NCBI RefSeq assembly: GCF_009756665.1
Contig: NZ_CP037953.1
Span: forward strand, 1,612,001 to 1,676,000
Reading direction: 5' to 3'
Length of the DNA stretch: 64,000 bases
Origin: Permianibacter aggregans
Lineage (GTDB): Bacteria; Pseudomonadota; Gammaproteobacteria; Enterobacterales; Permianibacteraceae
Numbering within the stretch: the stretch's first letter is position 1; the number at the start of each line of letters is the position of its first letter. Shown here one piece after another: positions 9,421 through 17,233 of this stretch. The position numbers and the translations under genes were made by a program. Below the pieces are notes generated by a model. It did not search any database and had not been told where the DNA came from. It saw nothing but the letters and a program-made list of their open reading frames with translations.

Positions 9421-9502
9421 AACCAGGGACTGAACCTTTTTCACACCTTTGGCGGTAAGCTCTCGGACATCGAATCATTCTGACGACGCTTGAGGGAAGC
9501 CG

Positions 9503-10087
9503 ATGTCTGCCGATACCGATCACGGACCACTAGTACGCAAGGTATGTATTTGTCTTGGTATCGGCGTTTTCGCCACTGCGGCACTGTGGTTGCTGCCGTT
9601 CTATCAGCAATCGAATCAGCCGTTCAGCGATATCCGCTGGCTGCAAAGCTATGCATTGCGCTTATGGCTGCCGGTCTGGTGTATCGCCGTGTTGATGTTG
9701 AGTGGTGTGTTCGCTGCGTTCAAATCGCGCTGGTTGCGCCGGCCGCTGGCGTACGCCCGTTACAACATCATCGAGTTTGGCGGCGGCTTTTACGGCACCG
9801 TGGCGCTGGCGACGTTTTTGTCGCTGGAAGCCAATCGCATCGCCGAACAGTTTGCCGAATGGCAAACGCCTGAGAACGGTTGGATTCCTGCGCTGGTCAT
9901 GGAGTTGGTCGACTTCAGTATCGATTCGATCATGAATGGTATTTGGGCGATGGTTTGGCCGGCGTTTCATAACAAGGCGTTCGCGGCCAATTTCTGGCCG
10001 GCTTTAGGTTTGGCGGCCGGTTTGTATTTTCTCGCCGAATGGCTGTTCAGCAATCGCCGCCAAGCGAAGGCGACTGCTGAAAGCTGA
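9503..10087 (+). CDS. Uncharacterised integral membrane protein
   Basis: A 194-residue protein with about four hydrophobic segments (near residues 14-32, 52-70, 90-105 and 165-182), ending in a short basic tail. I recognise no family. A GGGA Shine-Dalgarno sequence precedes the ATG by 8 bases. It is 82 bp downstream of the MscS gene on the same strand and converges with the VOC gene at 10111. Confidence 0.6.
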   Translation: MSADTDHGPLVRKVCICLGIGVFATAALWLLPFYQQSNQPFSDIRWLQSYALRLWLPVWCIAVLMLSGVFAAFKSRWLRRPLAYARYNIIEFGGGFYGTVALATFLSLEANRIAEQFAEWQTPENGWIPALVMELVDFSIDSIMNGIWAMVWPAFHNKAFAANFWPALGLAAGLYFLAEWLFSNRRQAKATAES

Positions 10088-10110
10088 TCCTTTTTATTCG
10101 AGGCCCTGCG

Positions 10111-10512
10111 CTACTCGGCTTGTTGCGGCGGGAAATACACGACTTCCCAGATGTGGCCGTCCAAATCCTCAAACGCGTGCTCATACATGAAACCATGATC
10201 TTTCGGCTCACGGACGGTGCGACCGCCTTGCGCCACCGCTTCACTGACCATTTGTTGCAGGGCTACTTTTGATTCGCAAGAGATACAAACCAGCACTTCG
10301 GTTTGTTGATGAGCGTTACAAATCGCTTTCGGGGTGAAATCGGCAAAGCGTTTCTCGGTGATTAACATCGCATGAATGTTTTCACCGATCACCATGCAGG
10401 CAGCGGTTTCATCGGTCCACTGCATATTGAAATCGAATTTCAAGGCGCGGAAAAACGCCATTGTCCGAGGTAAGTCTTTAACTGGCAGATTGACAAAAAT
10501 TTGGCGACTCAT
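10111..10512 (-). CDS. VOC-family (glyoxalase-like) protein
   Basis: A 133-residue vicinal-oxygen-chelate protein: IFVNLPVKDLPRTMAFFRAL at the start and HAFEDLDGHIWEVVYF at the end are the paired beta-alpha-beta-beta-beta units of the fold. Glu in the final strand is a likely metal ligand. The reaction is unknown. It is the last gene of the ECF42-linked operon, 17 bp behind another VOC gene, with an AAAGGAG ribosome binding site. Confidence 0.8.
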   Translation of the reverse strand: MSRQIFVNLPVKDLPRTMAFFRALKFDFNMQWTDETAACMVIGENIHAMLITEKRFADFTPKAICNAHQQTEVLVCISCESKVALQQMVSEAVAQGGRTVREPKDHGFMYEHAFEDLDGHIWEVVYFPPQQAE

Positions 10513-10529
10513 GTGTAACTCCTTTCTCG

Positions 10530-11015
10530 TTAGTGATTGTGGTAAGCCGCTTTTAACACGGCGATATCGAGCTTTTGCATTTTCAGCAAGGCTTGCATGA
10601 CCCGTTCATTGCGAGCGTTGTCCGGCCCCAGCATGAAGCGGACGACATCGGACGGAATGATCTGCCAGGACAGGCCGAAGCGATCCGTTAGCCAGCCGCA
10701 CTGCAGGTGCTGGCCCCCTTCACCGAGCTGCTGCCAAAGCCGATCAATTTCCGCTTGGCTGTCGCAATTGACGACCAGCGAGATCGCCGGATTCAGCGTG
10801 AAGTGCGGGCCGCCGTTCAACGCGATGAATTCCTGCCCTTCCAGCTCGAAATGAATGCTCATGACTGAGCCGGCAGCGCGACCGGATACCTGTTCACTGG
10901 CTTGGCCGTAATACGAGGTGATCAACACCCGGCTATTGCTGAACACCGACAGATAGAATTCGACGGCTTGCTCGGCCTGGTCATTGAACCAGATATGCGT
11001 GATGATTTTTTGCAT
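10530..11015 (-). CDS. PhnB-like VOC protein
   Basis: A 161-residue PhnB-like (3-demethylubiquinone methyltransferase-like, PF06983) VOC protein. It begins ITHIWFNDQAEQAVEFYLSV, and has EGQEFIALNGGPHF and RFGLSWQIIPSD, which are typical of this group. The name of the family is historical; these proteins are not shown to be methyltransferases. They are frequent partners of ECF sigma factors with DGPF proteins. GGGAG precedes the ATG. It is 17 bp behind the YCII/GyrI-like gene. Confidence 0.8.
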   Translation of the reverse strand: MQKIITHIWFNDQAEQAVEFYLSVFSNSRVLITSYYGQASEQVSGRAAGSVMSIHFELEGQEFIALNGGPHFTLNPAISLVVNCDSQAEIDRLWQQLGEGGQHLQCGWLTDRFGLSWQIIPSDVVRFMLGPDNARNERVMQALLKMQKLDIAVLKAAYHNH

Positions 11016-11032
11016 CGCTTGCTCCCTGCGAT

Positions 11033-11911
11033 TCAGCGCTCAATCGGAATCCAGATCTCAATACCACCTTTGCCGGTCTCGGCATTGAACTGCTCGGTAT
11101 AGCGTTCGAAGCACGGCGTTTCTGCCATCTTTACGCCAGCATCCGGTGCCCATTGCAACCAGATTTTTTCCAGCGTGCGATCAATCGTTGAAACGTGCTC
11201 GTTGTGCCGAAACACCGCGTACCGCGAAGCTGGTAGATCCGTGGCGACAACACCACTCGGCAAACTGGCATTGGCATCGGTTTCCATGCCGGTCAGATAA
11301 TCAAACTCGCAACCATCAGCAACATTCAATACCACACCGTACATCAGCGCGTTTTTCGCTTTTGGCAAACGTGAATGGGTTTCCAGAAACGCCTGCCATT
11401 GCAGCGGGATATTGCCGCGAGTATCGAGCTGGTAGTGCTGCTGCAAACCGGCGATATGTAGCGCCGGCGCATCGGTGAACTGTTGCAAGCTCAGGCCGAT
11501 GGCTTGCGCCCGGATACTGGCTTCCTGCTCGCGTAACTCCGGCGTGAACTCGGCGCCAAAATCCTCGGCTTCGAACACCGGTCGGATTTCGATATCGGAA
11601 TCTTCCATCATCGGATTCGGGCAGCGCTTGACCCATTCGATCGCCTCGTCCATCGATTTCACCCGCCACATCCAGAAGCCGGCGATCAGTTCTTTGGTTT
11701 CAGCAAATGGGCCGTCAGTGACGGTGCGCTTGTCGCCGGAAAAGCGCACACGCACCCCCTTCGAACTCGGGTGTAGACCTTCCCCGGCCAGCATGATGCC
11801 GGCATCGACCAATTGCTGGTTGTAGGCACCCATTGCCGCCAGCAGCGCTTCGCTGGGCATTTTGCCGGCTTCCGAACCCTTGCTAGCCTTGACGATAACC
11901 ATGACTTTCAT
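11033..11911 (-). CDS. YCII/DGPF domain fused to GyrI-like effector-binding domain
   Basis: A 292-residue two-domain protein. Residues 1-115 are a YCII-related (DGPF) domain: MKVMVIVKASKGSEAG, then TDGPFAETKELIAGFWMW. Residues about 140-292 look like a GyrI/AraC-type small-molecule-binding domain: LPSGVVATDLPASRYAVF, then a C-terminal CFERYTEQF and GGIEIWIPIE. Both domains are common near ECF sigma factors; joined in one chain they suggest a ligand-sensing partner of the DGPF fold. It heads the three-gene operon 11911-10111, behind a candidate ECF42 promoter. Confidence 0.75.
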   Translation of the reverse strand: MKVMVIVKASKGSEAGKMPSEALLAAMGAYNQQLVDAGIMLAGEGLHPSSKGVRVRFSGDKRTVTDGPFAETKELIAGFWMWRVKSMDEAIEWVKRCPNPMMEDSDIEIRPVFEAEDFGAEFTPELREQEASIRAQAIGLSLQQFTDAPALHIAGLQQHYQLDTRGNIPLQWQAFLETHSRLPKAKNALMYGVVLNVADGCEFDYLTGMETDANASLPSGVVATDLPASRYAVFRHNEHVSTIDRTLEKIWLQWAPDAGVKMAETPCFERYTEQFNAETGKGGIEIWIPIER

Positions 11912-11975
11912 TGCCTTGCTCCTGTATCTAAGGGGATGAACTCAGTGACCGCCGCAGCAGTCTGCTTACCCCTTA

Positions 11976-12002
11976 ATCGAACGGGCCGTGCCCAGATCGA
12001 CA
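11976..12002 (-). promoter_or_regulatory. Candidate ECF42-type promoter
   Basis: On the minus strand TGTCGA (12002-11997) and CGAT (11979-11976) are separated by 17 bases. Published ECF42 target promoters have TGTCGA at -35 and CGA(C/T) at -10. The site lies 65 bp ahead of the YCII/GyrI-like gene, giving a leader of about 60 nt. That leader starts with a TAAGGGG/CCCCTTA inverted repeat (11929-11935 with 11969-11975). Confidence 0.5.
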
Positions 12003-12042
12003 GGCAATGAAAAATTTTTTTATATTTTTGGGGGAATGAGTT

Positions 12043-12405
12043 TTAGCCGGCAACCATCGGCATATTCGGCAGCTCGACGACTGGCCGGATCTCAATGGTG
12101 CCCTTGCGCAAGCCCGGTATCCGACTGGCGATGTCGATGGCTTGGTCAAGATTGTCGACATCCACGAGGTAATAGCCGCCGAGCTGCTCGGCCGTTTCGG
12201 CAAACGGGCCGTCGGTGATCAAGCGCTTACCCTCGCGCAGACGGATGCTGGTGGCGCTGGCCACCGGATGCAGTGGCGCGGCGTCGAGATAAACGCCAGC
12301 GGCATTCAGCTCGTGGCAAAGCGTCGTTGATTCTTGCATGCACTCCGCCCGTTCTTGTTCACTCCAGGCGGTTTCGGCACCGTAGATCATGATCAAGTAT
12401 TTCAT
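12043..12405 (-). CDS. YCII-related DGPF protein
   Basis: A 120-residue YCII-related protein with the family's MKYLIMIYGAE start and the ITDGPFAETAEQLGGYYLV core that gives the DGPF name. Function of the family is unproven; its fold resembles muconolactone isomerase-type ferredoxin-like enzymes. DGPF genes typically accompany ECF42 sigma genes and are their regulatory targets. The GAAGGAG ribosome binding site lies immediately beside the end of the inserted element (12421), so the insertion has replaced whatever lay between the sigma gene and this leader. Confidence 0.85.
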   Translation of the reverse strand: MKYLIMIYGAETAWSEQERAECMQESTTLCHELNAAGVYLDAAPLHPVASATSIRLREGKRLITDGPFAETAEQLGGYYLVDVDNLDQAIDIASRIPGLRKGTIEIRPVVELPNMPMVAG

Positions 12406-12420
12406 CGTTCACTCCTTCTA

Positions 12421-12659
12421 AACCTAAAAGCCGCAGTTGGACGCAGCGCAGAGTGCGTTCCGGCGAAGGCGAGGCAAGACGAAAACCACAGCGAGGTTGA
12501 ACACCTCGCGAGGATTTTCAACGCCGCATCGCCGAGTTCGGGGCGCACTATGCGCTGTGGAGCGCTCCATTCAGCGGGTGAATCCAGAAAGCCTGAAGAA
12601 ATTTCTCATCGTCAACACCTTAGCTATCTCACGGAGCGGTCAACTGCCGTTTTTAGGTT
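12421..12659. mobile_element. MITE-like 239 bp element with 19 bp terminal inverted repeats
   Basis: The ends read AACCTAAAAGCCGCAGTTG (12421-12439) and, as reverse complement of 12641-12659, AACCTAAAAACGGCAGTTG, which match at 17 of 19 positions. Each end is flanked by TA (12419-12420 and 12660-12661), as expected for IS630/Tc1-mariner-type target duplication. There is no transposase. The left half is a long imperfect palindrome centred on GCGAGGT-TGAAC-ACCTCGC (about 12492-12510). The right end supplies the last codons and stop of the sigma gene. Confidence 0.6.
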
Positions 12660-13898
12660 TAATAAATCTTGCAGTCGGTTTTGCAGAAAACGTTGCTCGG
12701 GCAACTGACTGCTTAATGCCAGCGCCCGTTGATAACTGGTGATCGCGTCGCTGTTGCGGCCAAGACGGCGGCAAAGATCAGCATGGGTGGCGTAAAGCGG
12801 CTGATAATCGCGCAGCTCAGCTTGCGCCAGCAAGGCCTCGATCAACGGCAGCGCGGTTTCAACGCCGTCACGCATCGCAATGGCAACCGCACGATTCAAT
12901 TCAATGACTGGCGATGGCGCTGCCTGCAACAGCAAATCGTAAAGCGCGACGATTTCCGACCAACTGGTTTGCTGATAATTCACCGCCCGTGCATGCACGG
13001 CTGCAATCGCTGCTTCCAGCGCATAGCTGCCCACCTCTCCGGCCTGAAAAATCTGTTGCACCAATAGCAGTGCTTCGTTGATCAGTTGCCGATCCCAGCG
13101 TCCGCGATCCTGGTCTTCGAGCAACACCAAATCGCCATCGGCGTTGCTGCGCGCTTCACGTCGCGATTCATGCAATAACATCAGTGCCAGCAAACCGAGC
13201 ACTTCCGGATCAGGTAGCAATTCGCGCAGCAAGCGGCCTAAGCGAATGGCTTCCAGTGTCAGCTCCGGTCTCGTTAACGCATGGCCACTGGAAGCTCGAT
13301 AGCCCTCGTTGAAAATCAGGTAAATGACAGCCAATACACTTTCCAGGCGCTCCGGTAATTGCGCTGAGTCCGGCACCTGATAAGGAATGTTCGCCATGCG
13401 AATTTTCGCTTTGCCACGCACCAGTCGTTGCGCCAACGTGGTCGGTGCAATCAGAAACGCGCTGGCAATGGCTTCGGTAGTCATGCCGCAGACTTCGCGC
13501 AGCGTCAGCGCCACTTGCACTGAACGATCCAGGGCCGGGTGACAGCAGGTGAAGATCAAGCGCAGGCGATCATCTTCGATGTGCTCGTCCTGTTCCGGCA
13601 CCGCGCTGTCATCGATGAAGTTTTCCAGTTGCTCATTGCCGGGGAATGACAGCTTGGCCTGACGGCGCAGAAAATCGATGCCACGAAAGCGTCCGGCCGA
13701 CACCAGCCAGGCACGCGGGTTGGCCGGAATGCCTTGCGTCGGCCATTGCTGAATCGCGCTGCGAAACGCGTCCTGCATCGCGTCCTCGGCGACATCGAAA
13801 TCACCGAGCATACGCAGTAACGTTGCGAACACCCGCCGCGATTCACGTCGGTAAATCGCTTCGATTTGATGTAGCGATGTCGCTGTGCTGGTGCTCAC
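12624..13898 (-). CDS. ECF42-type RNA polymerase sigma factor, 3' end altered by insertion
   Basis: A 424-residue extracytoplasmic-function sigma factor. Region 2 covers about residues 10-75 (LLRMLGDFDVAEDAMQDAF), region 4 about 115-165 (LREVCGMTTEAIASAFLI), followed by a DUF6596 segment (VIYLIFNEGYRASSG) and a TPR-like C-terminal extension to about 410. This is the architecture of the ECF42 group, which has no classical anti-sigma factor. It starts at GTG 13898 with a GGGA upstream. The final residues from about NLKTAVDRSVR are read out of the mobile element, so the native C-terminus has been replaced; the loss is probably only a few residues. Confidence 0.85.
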   Translation of the reverse strand: MSTSTATSLHQIEAIYRRESRRVFATLLRMLGDFDVAEDAMQDAFRSAIQQWPTQGIPANPRAWLVSAGRFRGIDFLRRQAKLSFPGNEQLENFIDDSAVPEQDEHIEDDRLRLIFTCCHPALDRSVQVALTLREVCGMTTEAIASAFLIAPTTLAQRLVRGKAKIRMANIPYQVPDSAQLPERLESVLAVIYLIFNEGYRASSGHALTRPELTLEAIRLGRLLRELLPDPEVLGLLALMLLHESRREARSNADGDLVLLEDQDRGRWDRQLINEALLLVQQIFQAGEVGSYALEAAIAAVHARAVNYQQTSWSEIVALYDLLLQAAPSPVIELNRAVAIAMRDGVETALPLIEALLAQAELRDYQPLYATHADLCRRLGRNSDAITSYQRALALSSQLPEQRFLQNRLQDLLNLKTAVDRSVR

Positions 13899-13920
13899 TG
13901 GCGTCCCTGCCGCTGGAAGT

Positions 13921-15111
13921 TTAGGTCAACACTATACGCGACAATACCGCTTTCAAGTACCGCGTTTCCGGAATCGCCGGATGCACCGGATGGTCAACAC
14001 CTTGCATGCCTTCCGCGAGCGTCTGGGCATGACGATCCAGATGCCTTGCTGAAGCGCGCACTACTTCCAACAGATCTTCGCGCGGCAAATGCATCGAGCA
14101 GGAACCGGACAACAAATATCCGTCCTTGTGCAACAAGCGCATCGCCATTTCGTTGATGCGGCGATAGGCTTTCAGACCTTCAGCGTGATCTTTTTTCTTT
14201 TTGATGAACGCCGGTGGGTCTACGATGATCACATCAAAGCGCTGGTCATCTTCTTTCAAGGCTTTCAAGGCTTCAAAAGCATCACCCTGCACCGCCGTAA
14301 AGCGATCGGCAAGGCCATTCAGCTCTGCGTTTTGCTCAGCGAAATCGAGCGCCAACTCCGAGGCATCGACACACCAAACTTCCGAGGCCCCAAAGGCGCC
14401 GGCAGCAATACCAAAGCTGCCAACATAGCTGAACACATCAAGCACACGCTTGCCGGGCACCAAATCGCGCAGCCAGGCCCGATTCGGACGCATATCGTAG
14501 AACCAACCGGTTTTCTGGCCGGCAATCATCGGCGCCAGAAATTTCACGCCGTTTTCGATCAGCTGCACGGCTTCCGGTGGTTCTCCATAAACATTTTCGG
14601 TCACAACCGGCAGCCCTTCCAGTTGGCGCATGCTGGAATCATTTCTGAACACAATCGACGCGGGTTTCAACACTTTGATTAACGCGGCGATGATGTCTTC
14701 GCGCATCGCTTCCATGCCGGCCGTGTTCAATTGCACGGATAGATGATCGCCGAAACGATCAACAACCAGGCCCGGTAGCAAATCGCTTTCACCGTACACC
14801 AACCGGTAATACGGCTCGCGAAAGAAGGCTTGCCGCAAACCGAGTGCAATATTCAATCGATGAACCAGCATTGAGCGATCAAATGACGTTTCATCACGGG
14901 TCAGCAGGCGCGCGCAGATCAGCGAATGTGGATTGACATAGGCGGTGCCGAGCACTTTTTCCTGAGCATTTTCAATCAGCACATGCTGACCAGGCTGCAG
15001 TGACTTCAGCGGCGTAGCCTGGGTGTCGATTTCATTGCTGTATATCCACAAATGACCGGCACGCAGGCGCTTGTCTTCGTTTTTCGCCAATCGCAGTCGC
15101 GGCAATGACAT
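13921..15111 (-). CDS. rlmI: RlmI, 23S rRNA m5C1962 methyltransferase
   Basis: A 396-residue protein with an N-terminal PUA domain (LRLAKNEDKRLRAGHLWIYS), an EEHEE-like middle region and a Rossmann methyltransferase core (GKRVLDVFSYVGSFGIAA for SAM binding, VDPPAF for catalysis). Cys in GSCSMHLP is the position of the catalytic cysteine in m5C methyltransferases of this type. The length matches RlmI (YccW), which methylates C1962 of 23S rRNA. It lies upstream of the sigma gene on the same strand, 22 bp apart. Confidence 0.92.
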   Translation of the reverse strand: MSLPRLRLAKNEDKRLRAGHLWIYSNEIDTQATPLKSLQPGQHVLIENAQEKVLGTAYVNPHSLICARLLTRDETSFDRSMLVHRLNIALGLRQAFFREPYYRLVYGESDLLPGLVVDRFGDHLSVQLNTAGMEAMREDIIAALIKVLKPASIVFRNDSSMRQLEGLPVVTENVYGEPPEAVQLIENGVKFLAPMIAGQKTGWFYDMRPNRAWLRDLVPGKRVLDVFSYVGSFGIAAGAFGASEVWCVDASELALDFAEQNAELNGLADRFTAVQGDAFEALKALKEDDQRFDVIIVDPPAFIKKKKDHAEGLKAYRRINEMAMRLLHKDGYLLSGSCSMHLPREDLLEVVRASARHLDRHAQTLAEGMQGVDHPVHPAIPETRYLKAVLSRIVLT

Positions 15112-15126
15112 GAAAAATTCCTTTGT

Positions 15127-16074
15127 TTACCAGAAAAGATGAATGCCGATGCTGGCAAATTCGCTGTCCTCGCCCACATCGCTGCTGCTGATGCCGGCAC
15201 TGACATCGAGCAGCCAGTCATCGCTTAAAAAATGCGACCAAAGTAGTGAGTAGGTCGCGATATTGGCATCGTCGATTTCGGCCGTTGACTGATAGTAATC
15301 GACGGCAAACAATTCCGAGCGCCACTGCCATTCGAGCCCGACAAAGGCGTTCTGCTTAACAAGACCACCTTCGGCTCGCTGTTGTTGGATCAACAATGAG
15401 CGATAAGTGCGCATGATGCGATCAGCGTATTCCGGAAACAGCAGCGCCAGCCCGAGCAACTGACGAAAATCGGCATCGAGAATATCAGCCTGCTGGTAAT
15501 CATAGCTTTGCAGGCCGCCATAGAGGCGAATGCCATTGCTCCACAGATACGAAGCATCGATACCAAGCCCGACCGAATCGAATGACTCGCGGTAGGTTTG
15601 ATTCGGCGTTTGCAATTGCACCGTGTGTTGACGACCCATCGCTTCCAGACTCAGCGAGAAGGCGTCGCCCTGATGACCGAGCCGCAAACGATACTGATCA
15701 GTCTGCAGAAATTCCTCGTCCTCGTAGCGCATGGCGCCGAGCGTGATCGACCAGCTGCCCGGGTCGTAAAGCAGGCCCAGCGATTGCTGGTTCGATTCAA
15801 AGCTCATTGAACTCGAAGGCGAAAACGAGGTTTCCCCCTCTGCCCGGCTATAACCACCCTCAATTGCCCAGTAATCAGCGATCGGCAACGTCAGGTTCAG
15901 CGCTTGTGAGTTGGTATCGATCGAATCGGCTTGCAGCAGCAACGCCACATGGCCATCAACCGGCAATGCCGGCTCATCGGCGGCAAAGACTTGGCAGCTA
16001 AAACTCAGCAGAGAAATAATGGTCGCCTGCAGTGGCGCAATAGCCACCGGCAGACCCCGAACCTTGCTTTTCAT
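15127..16074 (-). CDS. Probable outer-membrane beta-barrel protein
   Basis: A 315-residue protein from the ATG at 16074. A signal peptide of about 30 residues ends at CQVFAADE. The mature part alternates polar and hydrophobic residues in repeated strands (GSWSITLGAMRYEDE, FSLSLEAMGRQ, GIRLYGGLQSYDYQ) and ends in an aromatic residue (IGIHLFW), the classic BAM-recognised terminus. It may form a barrel of about 12-14 strands. No family recognised; substrate unknown. It lies 15 bp upstream of rlmI on the same strand. Confidence 0.65.
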   Translation of the reverse strand: MKSKVRGLPVAIAPLQATIISLLSFSCQVFAADEPALPVDGHVALLLQADSIDTNSQALNLTLPIADYWAIEGGYSRAEGETSFSPSSSMSFESNQQSLGLLYDPGSWSITLGAMRYEDEEFLQTDQYRLRLGHQGDAFSLSLEAMGRQHTVQLQTPNQTYRESFDSVGLGIDASYLWSNGIRLYGGLQSYDYQQADILDADFRQLLGLALLFPEYADRIMRTYRSLLIQQQRAEGGLVKQNAFVGLEWQWRSELFAVDYYQSTAEIDDANIATYSLLWSHFLSDDWLLDVSAGISSSDVGEDSEFASIGIHLFW

Positions 16075-16358
16075 AAGGTGCTCCGCGTGTTCAACCGGCG
16101 TGCCGGTCGCCACGTTTGGGGTGGTTGTCTGTCAGTCGACGGAACCGGATCTTAAGCCAGCGCCGGTACCGCCGTATATCGTCATCCGCAGTGGTGACAT
16201 CGATGAAAGACGATTCAACGGCGGTTTCGTTGACAAGCGATGAAAATATTTCGTATTTCTGGTCAACCAATTCGCCAACCGGCCGTTATTCGGCTTGAAG
16301 CGCTTTTATCGCCAACGATAGAAGCTTGATGGGGCACGACAGTGAACCCGGAGATGCT

Positions 16359-16673
16359 GTGAGACCACTGACTGCAATGATGCTGGTGCTGCTTGGCGGC
16401 CCAGCGCTGGCTGAGCCACCAAGAAAGCCGGCGAATGAAGAGCTGAGCCTCGATTTTCTCGAGTTCCTGGCCGAGTTCGCCGACGAGGATGGCAATGTCG
16501 AATTGCCGGAAGCCGATATGCCAGATGCGGAACTGAATGAAGCGGAGCTGGCTCCCGACAGGGCCGCCAAACCATTGCCATCAGGCAGCAAGTCCACAAC
16601 GACGACACCGAGCGCGGCAAGCGACAAGCCTGCGGTGTCGCAAGACAAGCACGACAAGAAGGTTCTGCCATGA
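16359..16673 (+). CDS. Small secreted acidic protein paired with DUF3106 gene
   Basis: A 104-residue exported protein from a GTG start at 16359 with GGAG seven bases upstream. The signal peptide is short (RPLTAMMLVLLGGPALA, cleaved before EPP). A conserved-looking acidic helix LDFLEFLAEFADEDGNVELPE follows, then a low-complexity Ser/Thr/Lys tail. Similar short acidic proteins precede DUF3106 genes in other proteobacteria. The stop overlaps the next ATG by four bases. The frame is open to 16326, giving other possible starts. Confidence 0.6.
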   Translation: MRPLTAMMLVLLGGPALAEPPRKPANEELSLDFLEFLAEFADEDGNVELPEADMPDAELNEAELAPDRAAKPLPSGSKSTTTTPSAASDKPAVSQDKHDKKVLP

Positions 16674-17095
16674 ATATGCGCTTTTTCGGACTATTAGTGC
16701 TGGCTTGGCTCAGCAGCGCGCCGTCATTCGCAGCCGAAGCTCCGGCTGATTTTTCAGCGCTGAGCAACGAACAACAGCAACAGCTGGCCCGTTTCGCCGA
16801 ACGTTGGCCGGAACTTGAGCCCGAACAGCGTGAGCGGGTGTTGGCTGGTCTGGAGCGCTGGAACGCCATGAGCCCGGAACAACGTACCGTCGCCCGCGAA
16901 CGCTTCGAGCGCTGGCGCGAGCTGGACCCGGCCCAGCGCCAACAGCTTCGCCAACAGTTTCAGCGCTGGCAGCAACTGTCGCCGGAACAGCGCGAGCGGA
17001 TACGCCAGCGCTTCGAGCGCTTTCGGCAGCTGACACCGGAACAGCGCTTGCAGCTGCGTCAGCGCTTTGAGCAACTGCGCAAGCGCACGCGCTGA
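16670..17095 (+). CDS. DUF3106 protein with six 18-residue repeats
   Basis: A 141-residue exported protein. The signal peptide ends at PSFAAEA. The rest is six tandem 18-residue units without interruption, of the form L-x-P-E-Q-R-x5-R-F-x-R-W-x-x. This matches DUF3106 (PF11304). Eighteen residues make five helical turns, so the protein is probably a stack of amphipathic helices in the periplasm. Very rich in Arg, Gln and Glu. Function unknown. Coupled to the small acidic protein gene upstream, so the pair may interact. Confidence 0.75.
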   Translation: MNMRFFGLLVLAWLSSAPSFAAEAPADFSALSNEQQQQLARFAERWPELEPEQRERVLAGLERWNAMSPEQRTVARERFERWRELDPAQRQQLRQQFQRWQQLSPEQRERIRQRFERFRQLTPEQRLQLRQRFEQLRKRTR

Positions 17096-17120
17096 ACGTC
17101 TGCGGCAAAAACAATCTATT

Positions 17121-17159
17121 ATTTGAATTGACTTAATTTCAAATTTCGATAGATATAAC
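17121..17159 (+). promoter_or_regulatory. Promoter region of DAHP synthase gene with inverted repeat
   Basis: TTGACT (17128-17133) is followed by AT-rich sequence with TAGATA (17150-17155) at 16 bp spacing or TATAAC (17154-17159) at 20 bp. The -35 is nested inside a 7 bp inverted repeat, ATTTGAA (17121-17127) and TTCAAAT (17138-17144), a possible repressor site. It does not match the TyrR box. Confidence 0.35.
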
Positions 17160-17233
17160 GAATTACCTTATCGACGAAACGGTTTACGGGCGAGCCCCTG
17201 CCTTAAGATCGGCACCCTTGTCGGGAGAAATTC

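Noticed and set aside
10111-12405. Resistance cassette, because VOC proteins are often named bleomycin or fosfomycin resistance
   Set aside because: The motifs fit generic VOC and PhnB-like proteins, and the context is an ECF42 regulon, so a resistance label is not supported.
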